DNA from: an uncultured Vicinamibacterales bacterium
GTDB taxonomy: Bacteria > Acidobacteriota > Vicinamibacteria > Vicinamibacterales > UBA8438
Length of the DNA: 64,000 nt
Direction of reading: 5' to 3'
NCBI GenBank assembly: GCA_958295905.1
Contig: OY282382.1
Coordinates: forward strand, 3,372,001 to 3,436,000
In this document: positions 51,463 to 58,856 of the stretch, piece after piece
Numbering within the stretch: the first letter of the stretch is position 1
Layout: every line of letters begins with the position of its first letter
The notes under the pieces: model-generated
Database searches by the model: none
What the model saw: the letters and a program-made list of their open reading frames with translations, nothing else
What the model was told of the DNA's origin: nothing
Made by a program: the position numbers and the translations under genes

Positions 51463-52919
51463 CAGCCCGAGGTAGAAGTCCCCGGTGTTCAGATGGCTGG
51501 CTGAAGGGGCCGGTGGCTCGATAGCGCGGCGACCCGCGCCGAATTGGGCCGGAATCGCGTCAAGAGCCGCTCCAGACCGCTCCACAGGCCCACAAACCGC
51601 CCAATCAGCCCGCAGACGGCGGATACCACCCCGCCCCGCAGGCCGCGGGGCGTGCCGGCGCCGATCGCCTGACGCAGAAGCAGCCCGAGGTTGAGGCCCG
51701 CGACGTGCACCAGCAGGCGCTTCAGGATGTTCGAATGCCCCCGAAGGTGCACCCGGCGCATCCCGCCGGTCTCAAACAGGTGCGCAAACGGACGCTCCAC
51801 CAGCTCGCCACGACGCCGCAGCAAACGCCGGCCCCGCTTGCCCCGGATCCGGCGCCGGTTCCCATACACCGCGTCCCGAGCCTCCGGCGCGTTCTTCCAG
51901 CTCCGCCGGCCCCGGTCCGGCTCCGCAATGTAGCTCCGAACCTCCACCGCCGCCAAATCCACCATCGTCTCGTTGCTGTGGTAGCCCTTGTCCGCAACCA
52001 CCTCCGAAACCCCCGCCGCCTCCGGCAACACCGTCTCCACCTGCTCCGTCGCCGTCACGAGGGTCTCGGCCATCGTCGCCGTATCCCCCTTGTCCGCCCC
52101 CTGGATCGTCACACCCACCACCGCACCCGTCTCCAGATCCACCGCATGCTCCACCTTGTGGGCCAGGTGGGTGCTGCCGTCCTTCATCTTCGCGACCTTC
52201 GCGTCCGGGTCGTGGGGGTGGGTCCAATCCTTGTTCGACGTCTTCTTCTTCCGCTTCCGGTCAAAACGCGCCAACTCCTCCGCCGTCGGCGTCTCGATGC
52301 CGGAAGCTTTCGCCAAACGGGTCAGGAACGCCGTGTAATCCTCGCCCGTGTCACGCCGAACGATGCTCCGCATCGCCGCGTTCGCCTCCAGCGTCGTCGC
52401 ATCGACGCCCAACGTCTTCCCCGCAACCAAGCCCGCCCCCGCCAACTGCTCCAGCACCCAAGTGAACACCGCCTGATGGGTCTCCACCGGGAACAGCCGA
52501 CGCGTCCGCGAAATCGTCGAATGGTCCGGGGGCGCCGCCGGCGCCGCCAAACGCAGAAACGCCCGCATGCTCAGCGAATCCTCCGCGCGCCACGCGATGC
52601 CCCGCTCCGAGTCCAGCCCTTCGAAGTACCCGATGAGCAGCAATCGGAAGTACCGTCCGGGAGCCAGACTCGGCCGGCCCATCACCGCGTAGAACGGCGC
52701 GCACAGGCCTTCGACGAACGCGTCGAACCCTGCCGCCTCCAGAATCCGGTTCAGTCGCTCGTAGAACGGATGCCCCGCACTCTGCGACAGATCCGCCGTC
52801 GCGACCCACATCGACTGCTGCGACCCGTCGTCGCGCACCGTGCCCATTGCCATGCCCGCCAGTGTAGTACATGGGGGCCGCCCTGTCGATCCCTGGACGC
52901 CGACTTTCACCACGGGCTG
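51463..52919 (-). mobile_element. IS1182-like insertion sequence, 1457 bp
   Basis: Imperfect inverted ends: left CAGCCCGAGGTAGAAGTCC, right (reverse complement) CAGCCCGTGGTGAAAGTCG. Flanked by CTAC at 51459-51462 and 52920-52923. One transposase gene fills the element. Confidence 0.9.
51489..52853 (-). CDS. IS1182-like transposase (DUF772 + DDE domain)
   Basis: A 454-residue transposase; ATG 52853 is chosen over an upstream reading because it begins just before SMWVATADLSQSAGHPFYERLN. The N-terminal DUF772 part has YFRLLLIGYFEGLDSERGIAWR, and the DDE core has GVDATTLEAN (first Asp), ADKGYHSNETMVD (second Asp) and RGELVERPFAHLFETGGMRRVHLRG (Glu region). Intact. Family assignment between IS1182 and related IS5-like groups is from memory of motif style. 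Confidence 0.9.
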   Translation of the reverse strand: MAMGTVRDDGSQQSMWVATADLSQSAGHPFYERLNRILEAAGFDAFVEGLCAPFYAVMGRPSLAPGRYFRLLLIGYFEGLDSERGIAWRAEDSLSMRAFLRLAAPAAPPDHSTISRTRRLFPVETHQAVFTWVLEQLAGAGLVAGKTLGVDATTLEANAAMRSIVRRDTGEDYTAFLTRLAKASGIETPTAEELARFDRKRKKKTSNKDWTHPHDPDAKVAKMKDGSTHLAHKVEHAVDLETGAVVGVTIQGADKGDTATMAETLVTATEQVETVLPEAAGVSEVVADKGYHSNETMVDLAAVEVRSYIAEPDRGRRSWKNAPEARDAVYGNRRRIRGKRGRRLLRRRGELVERPFAHLFETGGMRRVHLRGHSNILKRLLVHVAGLNLGLLLRQAIGAGTPRGLRGGVVSAVCGLIGRFVGLWSGLERLLTRFRPNSARVAALSSHRPLQPAI

Positions 52920-53088
52920 CTACGGTGTCATCGGCAAGGTGGGAAAGGCGTTGATTGCAGCCGGACACAGAGACGCGGCGGCGCGGTGGGTTGACGACGC
53001 CACGAGCAGCGGCAGCTATGACAACATGCTGCGGATCGCGCTGGCAACCGTCCGCTTCGAATGACTTCACAAGGTAAGGAAGGACCGC

Positions 53089-54318
53089 ATGAGAAGACTA
53101 ATCGCGTTCATGGCGGCGGTGGCGTTCGCCGTTCCTGTTTCGGCGCAGACGTTCGCCGAACGGCAGGCGTGGGCGGCGCTGGAACGGGCGGTGTCGGGTG
53201 CACGCAACATCCGGAACGCACAGGACGCGGCGAACACGCTTACGGATATCGGCGGTACCCTGTCCGATGCCTATTCGACGTTCTTGGAAAACGAAAGGGA
53301 GCGGGATTCGCCAGTAGGGCCGCTTAACAACATAATCGATAGACTAACTGACACAGGTTGGGTTTGCAACGAAGGGTTCATAAATCATCTCCGTCAATAT
53401 GTAAGGGCCATAGGTTTGAGTGGTACGGCGGTGAATGGCTTTACGCAAGCGTGCAGGCGGTATGAAGCGTTTGAGCATGGCGGCACGGATAGCGCAGTTT
53501 GTGCTGTCCACGCATCGGGTGAGATCAACGTAGAGGAGTATGAATGCAGGACCGGCGATTGTTTGGGGTTCATGGCTGTTTGTTCTGCGGTAGCAAGCAC
53601 GTACGGACGCCTGTCGGATGAATACATGCAAGCAGTCGCCGCGCATAGAGAAGCGAACCGAGCGGCGATGCGGGCGGCGGTGTCGGCCGTTGACACCATC
53701 GTTGCAGTGTCGGCCGACTGGACGGCGGCGATCGACGATCCGGCTTTCTTCCGTGGCGTTCAGAACGTGCAACGGTTGTTGTCCGAAGGGCGGGCGCAGA
53801 TGAGCGGCGATTGGTCCGCTGCTTTTGATCCTGCCTTGCGCCGGCTGGCGCAGCGCGGATCGGCACTGGCGGATACCGGGTTCGACGCCATATGGCGCAG
53901 CGTCCGGGCGCAGGCGGCGGAACAGGAACGGACCGCGCAGCAACGGACCGGACCCGGAACCGGACCCGGAACCGGACCCGGCGCGCCGCTTCCGAACCGG
54001 CCGGCCGAACCGGCGGAAACGGACGGATCGATTGCCGACCAATGGCAAAGCGCCGTAGCCGCGGCCGTGCAGGAAGTGGACCGCGAAACGGCCGCGTTCC
54101 TGGGGCGGACGTGCGGCGGGATGCTCGCCCATGTGGACGCCTTGAATGCGGTAGCCCGCGCAAGAGACTTGATCGGCGGACGTTTTCAAGCGCCCAACGG
54201 GCAAGCCTACAGCATTCCCGTTAACAGGAACGAAACCCGCGCAGTGTCGGATCACGTTGATGCACAGGGTAGGCGGGTGCTCGACCACTACCGCGAATTC
54301 GAACCTTGCCAGCGTTGA
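53089..54318 (+). CDS. Secreted cargo protein of the satellite, unknown function
   Basis: A 409-residue protein with a clear signal peptide (MRRLIAFMAAVAFAVPVSAQ). The mature chain is mostly helical, with at least six cysteines (for example WVCNEGF, ACRRYE, CAVHASG, ECRTGDCLGFMAVC) likely forming disulfides in the periplasm. A GTGPGTGPG hinge lies at about residue 295, followed by a second helical part. It sits at the right end next to attR, the usual place for cargo genes. It could exclude other phages or modify the envelope; there is no recognised domain. Confidence 0.7.
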   Translation: MRRLIAFMAAVAFAVPVSAQTFAERQAWAALERAVSGARNIRNAQDAANTLTDIGGTLSDAYSTFLENERERDSPVGPLNNIIDRLTDTGWVCNEGFINHLRQYVRAIGLSGTAVNGFTQACRRYEAFEHGGTDSAVCAVHASGEINVEEYECRTGDCLGFMAVCSAVASTYGRLSDEYMQAVAAHREANRAAMRAAVSAVDTIVAVSADWTAAIDDPAFFRGVQNVQRLLSEGRAQMSGDWSAAFDPALRRLAQRGSALADTGFDAIWRSVRAQAAEQERTAQQRTGPGTGPGTGPGAPLPNRPAEPAETDGSIADQWQSAVAAAVQEVDRETAAFLGRTCGGMLAHVDALNAVARARDLIGGRFQAPNGQAYSIPVNRNETRAVSDHVDAQGRRVLDHYREFEPCQR

Positions 54319-54334
54319 GTACCGCCGAGTAGCT

Positions 54335-54345
54335 GTCCGTCCGTG
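54335..54345 (+). promoter_or_regulatory. Putative integrase arm-type site, right
   Basis: GTCCGTCCGTG, identical to the pair beside attL, 112 bp inside attR. Confidence 0.45.
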
Positions 54346-54456
54346 TCCGTAGGCGTTCGCGGCCGTGCATGGGACACTCATGGTAGCTGTCATGTGCACG
54401 GCCGCGTTCCGTGGTGCGAAAAACGCCCGGAATCATTGGGTTTTTCGCGTTTCGTG

Positions 54457-54524
54457 CGTAGAACGGCGCGACTCCTGGAGGGTTGGTTGGGCGGTGAGCG
54501 GAGCCGCAGGCGACGCTCACCGGG
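54457..54524 (+). repeat. Right attachment region: attR core plus rest of the host repeat unit
   Basis: The 15-bp core CGTAGAACGGCGCGA (54457-54471) is followed by CTCCTGGAGGGTTGGTTGGG and GAGCGGAGCCGCAGGCGACG, continuing the dispersed host repeat that breaks off at 36849. The full unit is therefore split by the element. Confidence 0.88.
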
Positions 54525-54593
54525 CTAAGCCGAAAGCCGTTGCCTCCGGCGCCGGTTTGCCGCCGGACCGGATCTGTCGGGCCGCCCGCGCCG

Positions 54594-55226
54594 CTACGGC
54601 GCGGGCGGCTGGTTCGATCCCGCCGCTGCCTCCGCCGCGTCCGGCGGGTACCAGAAGCGGGAATGGCAGCTCTCGCACGCCGCGTCGAGACGGTCTCCCG
54701 ATTCGAGGAGCGCGTCGACGCTGCGGGCCCTCACCGCGTTCAAAACCACCACGCCGGCGTCGTGCAGCTCGCGGCCCGACCGCAGCCAGGCGTCGTACTG
54801 CCCGGCGACCCGTACCGCGATGTCGGCCGGCTCGAGGTCGATGCCGGGCAGCTCCGATACGGAGTCGGCCGCGGCGATCGGCCGGCCCTCGATCCGCAGC
54901 AGGTTCCCCGCCTCGAGCAGCCGCACCGCATGGTGCTCCAGGGCCAGCCAGTCGTCGTCGCTGTTCGGCGCCTCCCGCTCGATCCCGTCCGGGGTCGAGG
55001 TGATGACCACCGAGTCCCAGACCGCGTCGGCGGCGGGATCGACCACCGAGCGCATCAGCTCTTCGACGGTGGCCGTCGGCTGGAAGTTCGGCCGCGGGCC
55101 GGGGTCGGGCTCGGGGCCGCCGCCCGCGCAGCCGGCAAGGCCGGTCAGAGCCAGCACCAGCGCAATGCGCCGTCGCGGTCTGTGTGGCGGTGGTGTCGAA
55201 CGAGAGAACGCTGTCGGCGGCGTCAT
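54594..55226 (-). CDS. Cytochrome-like lipoprotein with single C-terminal CxxCH
   Basis: A 210-residue protein (start 55226 chosen as the closest ATG to the leader). Lipobox LTGLAGC follows a hydrophobic leader, so the mature protein should be lipid-anchored. The helical body has ATVEELMRSVVDPAADAVW and DIAVRVAGQYDAWLRSGRELHDAG, and near the end CESCHSRFWYPP, one haem-binding CxxCH. The layout (four helices, haem site near the C-terminus) resembles cytochrome c-prime. Role in electron transfer or gas binding is inferred. Confidence 0.82.
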   Translation of the reverse strand: MTPPTAFSRSTPPPHRPRRRIALVLALTGLAGCAGGGPEPDPGPRPNFQPTATVEELMRSVVDPAADAVWDSVVITSTPDGIEREAPNSDDDWLALEHHAVRLLEAGNLLRIEGRPIAAADSVSELPGIDLEPADIAVRVAGQYDAWLRSGRELHDAGVVVLNAVRARSVDALLESGDRLDAACESCHSRFWYPPDAAEAAAGSNQPPAP

Positions 55227-55428
55227 CACGGTTCCGCGGGGGTTACAGGTGGGCTTCCGGCGGTTCGACATCAGCCCAGTGTAGCCCACGTCCCGTTTCC
55301 GTGCGCCGCCCGGGCGAACGCTCGGGAGCTCGACCCTGTCGCCGGTGTGCGCAAGTTGATCGAGTCGTGCCCCGATCAGGGAGATCCGGTCCCGTTCCGG
55401 CCGTCTCGGGAGCCGGAACGGTCGGATT

Positions 55429-55830
55429 CTACGGGCAGCGGAACCGGTCCTCCAGCGCCCGCAGCACGATCTCGACGTCCAGCTCGCCGCGTTCCCGGGG
55501 GTGCTCTTCGAGATAGAGGAGCACCCTGCGGACGACTTGGGCGATGCTGGTGCCGCGCGGGACGCAGACCCGCTCCGGCATGAACGACTGGGCCGCGATC
55601 ACGACGCCGCGCACGAGGCCGGCGCAGTAGCCCATGCCGAACGGGTCCTGGTTGAACGTGTCCTCGCGGCCCGCCCCGGTGCGCCCGAGGAACTCGAAGT
55701 AGAGCTGGCAACGCGCGTGGAGCAGGGCGCCGGTCCCCGTGCGGGGCGGCGGTTCCTGCCCCGCACGGACCGGTGGCGGGGCGAGCAGCAGCAGTACGAC
55801 GACGATGACGAGGCAGCCTGCGCGCGGCAT
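55429..55830 (-). CDS. Secreted Rap1a/Tai-like protein
   Basis: A 133-residue exported protein (start 55830; leader LVIVVVLLLLAPPPVRAGQ). The mature domain has FGMGYCAGLVRGVV, RVCVPRGTSIAQVVRRVLLYLEEHPRERG and a final LEDRFRCP. The four cysteines and helical spacing match the Rap1a/Tai immunity-type fold, in which secreted proteins neutralise type VI effectors. No effector gene is adjacent, so it may be an orphan or have another role. Its leader region and upstream DNA are tandemly duplicated. Confidence 0.78.
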   Translation of the reverse strand: MPRAGCLVIVVVLLLLAPPPVRAGQEPPPRTGTGALLHARCQLYFEFLGRTGAGREDTFNQDPFGMGYCAGLVRGVVIAAQSFMPERVCVPRGTSIAQVVRRVLLYLEEHPRERGELDVEIVLRALEDRFRCP

Positions 55831-55982
55831 GACGCACCTACCTTGCCTTCGCCGCCTCCATCTGCGGCGGTTCCTGCCCCGCACGGACCGGTGGCGGGGC
55901 GAGCAGCAGCAGTACGACGACGATGACGAGGCAGCCTGCGCGCGGCATGACGCACCTACCTTGCCTTCGCCGCCTCCATCTC
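55747..55982 (-). repeat. 118-bp tandem duplication across a gene junction
   Basis: Two nearly identical 118-bp copies, 55747-55864 and 55865-55982. The unit holds the 3' end and stop of the upstream secreted-protein gene, the spacer, and the start codon and leader of the Rap1a-like gene. As 118 is not a multiple of three, the outer leader copy is out of frame and non-functional. Confidence 0.92.
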
Positions 55983-56939
55983 CTGCACGCGGGCCCCCCG
56001 CAGCAGGTTCTCCATCCCGTAGTTGCGTTCGTGGCAGGCGTACTCGTAGAGCAGGCCGTTGGTCTTCGGCATGTCGAGGGCGGCCGTCCACTCGCGCTCC
56101 CATGTCGTCGGGTCGCGGAACGTCACCTCGTAACGCAGGGTGTTGGCGTCGGGGCGGGAGAAACGCTCGACGAGATGCAGGTTCTCGCCGGAGCCCCGCC
56201 ACGGGGCCTGTCCGGAGAAGCCGTCGGTCTCGACGACGAGGGTGTCGCCCTCCCAGCGGCCGTGCGGGAGGCCGAGCCACTGCGGCGGCAGGCGCCCGGG
56301 CGCCGGGCCGGTACCGAGGGGGATGATGCGCATCTCGTGGACCATCTCCAGCAGAATCGCGACGTGGTCCGCGGTCTGGAAGATCTGGAGGTTGTTGTTG
56401 TAGGCGCCGCCGAGCCGGACCGCGCCGCGCGAGAGGCAGCGTTCCCACAGGCCCCGGTCCTCGGGGTTCTCCGACCGCGCGCGCGGGCGCGCGGCGGCGC
56501 GCCGCGCCTCGGCGCGCGCTTCGGCCTCGGCGGTTCTCGCCGGGATCCGGCCGTCGGGGGGGTCGATGATGAGCGCGGTCCGGCCGTCCGACAGCCCGCG
56601 GTCCCACCAGAACTGGTTGTAGGCGAGACCGACGTCACGCTCCGGGCTCAGCTCGGCGCGGCGCTCGGAGCTGGCGAACGTCGTGGCCTGGATGTTCGCC
56701 TCCGCGACTTCCTCCGCGGTCAGGAACTCGCGTCCCTCATGTTCGTCGCGTCTCTCGAGGGGGGTGACGGTGGCGTGGCTCCACACGCCCTGGAGGTCCG
56801 GCGCGCCCCAGGGCATCCGGGGCGCGGGGGATCCGGCCGGCGCCCGTCCCGCGGAGGCGGGTTGACCCGCCCGCGCCGGCGCCGCCAGACCGGCGATCAC
56901 GAGCACGGTCGACAAGACGGCGAACGTCCGATGCGTCAT
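55956..56939 (-). CDS. Conserved secreted protein (W-G-x-P-D-L-Q-G-V-W family)
   Basis: A 327-residue paralogue of the protein at 16976. It has a signal peptide (start 56939, cleavage near APARAGQ), then [50 protein letters not shown], a QTADHVAILLEMVHEMR strand pair, [17 protein letters not shown] and the C-terminal YACHERNYGMENLL. All family hallmarks are conserved. Periplasmic; activity unknown. Upstream of the Rap1a-like gene on the same strand. Confidence 0.87.
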   Translation of the reverse strand: MTHRTFAVLSTVLVIAGLAAPARAGQPASAGRAPAGSPAPRMPWGAPDLQGVWSHATVTPLERRDEHEGREFLTAEEVAEANIQATTFASSERRAELSPERDVGLAYNQFWWDRGLSDGRTALIIDPPDGRIPARTAEAEARAEARRAAARPRARSENPEDRGLWERCLSRGAVRLGGAYNNNLQIFQTADHVAILLEMVHEMRIIPLGTGPAPGRLPPQWLGLPHGRWEGDTLVVETDGFSGQAPWRGSGENLHLVERFSRPDANTLRYEVTFRDPTTWEREWTAALDMPKTNGLLYEYACHERNYGMENLLRGARVQEMEAAKAR

Positions 56940-57045
56940 GGTTTCCCTTTCGTTGCGTTGGCGTGCCGACAGTATACGTCCGGGACGAACCTGCCGAGCG
57001 GGATCGGCGGGCCGGCCGGCAATGGCGGCCGGCCCGCCGAGATCG

Positions 57046-57441
57046 TCAGGCGTCGCGCGGTCCGGCGAGCTCCGCCCGCAAGCCCCTCATGCGTTCGTCT
57101 ATCGCGCGCCGAATCTCCTCCACCACCGACATCACCCGCCGGCCGACCGCTCCCTCGAGGTCGGCGTCGGCCGACGCGTCGACGTCGGCGCGCAACGCGT
57201 CCAACCGATCGAGCGTCGGGAGCGCCTCGTCGAGGCGGCGTCGCCAGACCGGTCGGAGGGTTGGCCGGTTGGGTTGCCCGAGCAACTCCTCCAGGATCTC
57301 GATTTCATCCCGGGCGATCTGCTCGATGTCGTCGAGCATGGCGTGCAGCGCGCCTCGCAGATCGTCCGGTTCACGCTGACACGCGAGCGTGGCCAGGGCC
57401 ACGAGTGCGATGCCGGCGACGGCCAGTGTGCGCCCGATCAT
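57046..57441 (-). CDS. Small helical lipoprotein
   Basis: A 131-residue protein (start 57441; ATG 57450 possible). Lipobox LATLAC follows a short leader. The mature part is almost wholly helical and charged (LRGALHAMLDDIEQIARDEIEILEELLG, then DLEGAVGRRVMSVVEEIRRAIDERMRGL), suggesting a coiled-coil or helical bundle on the membrane surface. No family recognised. Confidence 0.65.
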   Translation of the reverse strand: MIGRTLAVAGIALVALATLACQREPDDLRGALHAMLDDIEQIARDEIEILEELLGQPNRPTLRPVWRRRLDEALPTLDRLDALRADVDASADADLEGAVGRRVMSVVEEIRRAIDERMRGLRAELAGPRDA

Positions 57442-57450
57442 CGGTCCCAT

Positions 57451-58031
57451 GCTCCGTTCTCGCCGCCGGCGCCGCTGGCCGCCGTCCCGGCGCAGACGAC
57501 CCGGTTCGCGGGGGTCGCCGCGCAGGCCGTCGCGAACGGGGGCGGCAAGACGGCGGTTCTTCCGAGGCGGCATTCGGGTCCCGTTCTTCGTGTGGCGGCA
57601 CCGATAGTATACGTTTCCGGCCGTGCCGGGCGGCGGGCGGCGGCGGGCGGCTCCGGGCCGGGGCATCCGACGCCGACAGCGCGTGACGGCCCGCCCCCGA
57701 TTCGAGGGGTCGCGACCGTCTTGCCGACCGGCCGGCGCCGCGTGAGACCCACGATTCCGCGCGTCCGGAGCCCCGGGACCCGCCACGATTCCGCCTGCGC
57801 ACGGCGGTGGCGGAGCGTGGGATGGCCCTGCGGCTCCGGGCGTCCGCCGTGACGGCCCGTCTTCCAGACTGGTAGTATGCCCGGGAGAAGCGTATGCCGC
57901 GCAACGCCGGACCCTGGGCCGGTTCGACGACGCCGCGGTCGTCGCAGCGGCGGTCGGGGCGCTCGACCGGGCCGGCGTCGAATCGGCTGCCGCTGGAGTG
58001 CGGGGCCTCGGGCGTGAAGGGGGAGTTGGCG
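57451..58031. other. Intergenic region containing element copy E
   Basis: About 580 bp between divergent genes. The 160-bp inverted-repeat element occupies 57664-57824. The rest shows no supported gene; the reading 57894-58031 in frame with the creatininase gene is treated as untranslated. Confidence 0.5.
57664..57824 (+). mobile_element. 160-bp inverted-repeat element, copy E
   Basis: Left end CATCCGACGC (one change from CATCCCACGC), right end GCGTGGGATG, same interior as copies B and C with few substitutions. Confidence 0.83.
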
Positions 58032-58826
58032 ATGCGATCGGTTGTCCTGTGCGTCGGCGTCTGTCTGGCCGGGACCGCCTTCGGGCAGGCGCCGGACACG
58101 GTGTTTCTCGAGGAACTGACCTGGACCGAGGTGCGCGACGCGGTCGCGGCGGGGACGACCACGATCATCATCCCGACCGGCGGCACCGAGCAGAACGGGC
58201 CGCACATGGTGCTGGGGAAGCACAACTACTTGGTGCGGCACAAGGCGGGGGAGACGGCGCGCCGGCTCGGGGACACGCTGGTGGCGCCGGTGATGGCCTA
58301 CGTGCCCGAGGGGAACGTCGACCCGCCGAGCGGGCACATGCGCTTTCCCGGCACCATCACCACCCCGCCCGCAGTGTTCGAGCAGGTGCTGGAGTACGCC
58401 GCCCGCAGCCTCGCCGGGCACGGGTTTCTGGACATCGCGCTCATGGGCGACAGCGGCGGCAACCAGCGGTCTCAGGCCGCGGTGGCGGAGCGGCTGAACG
58501 CGGAGTGGGCCGACGGGCCGGCGCGGGCGCATCATCTGACCGACTACTATCCGGGGCGCGGGGACGAGTGGCTGGTCGAGCAGGGAGAGCGGGCGGAGGA
58601 CGTGGGCACGCACGCCGGCATGCACGACACGTCGACCCTGCTGTTTCTCGACCCCGCGATGATCCGGCTCGACCGGATGGAGACGGGTACCGGCGGCGCC
58701 GGCAACGGGGTCAATGGAACGCCGTCGCGGTCGAGGGCCGAGTACGGCGAGCAGATTCTCGAGATGCAGATCGAAGCGGCGGTGAATCAGATTCGGCGCC
58801 TGCGCGCGTCGAGCCGTGGGCGGTGA
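58032..58826 (+). CDS. Secreted creatininase-family amidohydrolase
   Basis: A 264-residue protein. ATG 58032 begins a signal peptide (SVVLCVGVCLAGTAFGQ); a longer reading from 57894 is less likely. Creatininase-fold motifs: FLEELTWTEVRDAVAAG, IIPTGGTEQNGPHMVLGKHN (metal-binding Glu and His), VMAYVPEGN, GHMRFPGTIT, ALMGDSGGNQ and GTHAGMHDTS (Glu is replaced in the usual H-A-G-E motif by M-H-D). Members hydrolyse cyclic amides or act in cofactor pathways; export suggests degradation of an external amide. Confidence 0.92.
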   Translation: MRSVVLCVGVCLAGTAFGQAPDTVFLEELTWTEVRDAVAAGTTTIIIPTGGTEQNGPHMVLGKHNYLVRHKAGETARRLGDTLVAPVMAYVPEGNVDPPSGHMRFPGTITTPPAVFEQVLEYAARSLAGHGFLDIALMGDSGGNQRSQAAVAERLNAEWADGPARAHHLTDYYPGRGDEWLVEQGERAEDVGTHAGMHDTSTLLFLDPAMIRLDRMETGTGGAGNGVNGTPSRSRAEYGEQILEMQIEAAVNQIRRLRASSRGR

Positions 58827-58856
58827 CGAACCCCTGAAGAGATCGCGGAGGAAACC

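Larger units (their letters stand above)
51391..53064 (+). pseudogene. Small phage gene (DGNAY...IGKVGKAL type) split by an IS1182-like insertion
   Basis: Coding parts are 51391-51462 and 52924-53064. Removing the IS with one copy of the 4-bp target CTAC rejoins 70 codons: MPGKLEPKYPDVVVPII, then ETDGNAY joined to GVIGKVGKALIAAGH and ending LRIALATVRFE. The start ATG 51391 has GGGAGG six bases upstream. Small phage proteins with a D-G-N-A-[YF]-x-[IL]-[IL]-G-x-V core are common; their function is not known. The join restores that core exactly, which supports the reconstruction. Confidence 0.85.
36835..54471 (+). mobile_element. Integrated phage satellite (cf-PICI-like) or mini-prophage, 17.6 kb
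   Basis: Bounded by a perfect 15-bp direct repeat. Content in order: P4-type integrase, AlpA-like regulator, small unknown gene, primase-helicase, small zinc-ribbon gene, one insulated membrane-protein gene, large terminase, zinc-finger/HPPC protein, HNH nuclease, HK97-type capsid, small gene (split by IS), prohead protease, gp6-like connector, zinc ribbon, portal, zinc-ribbon protein, small gene (split by IS), secreted protein. No tail, tape-measure, baseplate, holin or lysin gene is recognisable. About 14.4 kb remain after subtracting the two insertion sequences. All genes of the element itself read rightward. Confidence 0.85.

Noticed and set aside
55831-55955. A second start and leader for the Rap1a-like gene
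   Set aside because: It is the outer copy of the 118-bp tandem duplication and is out of frame with the mature protein.
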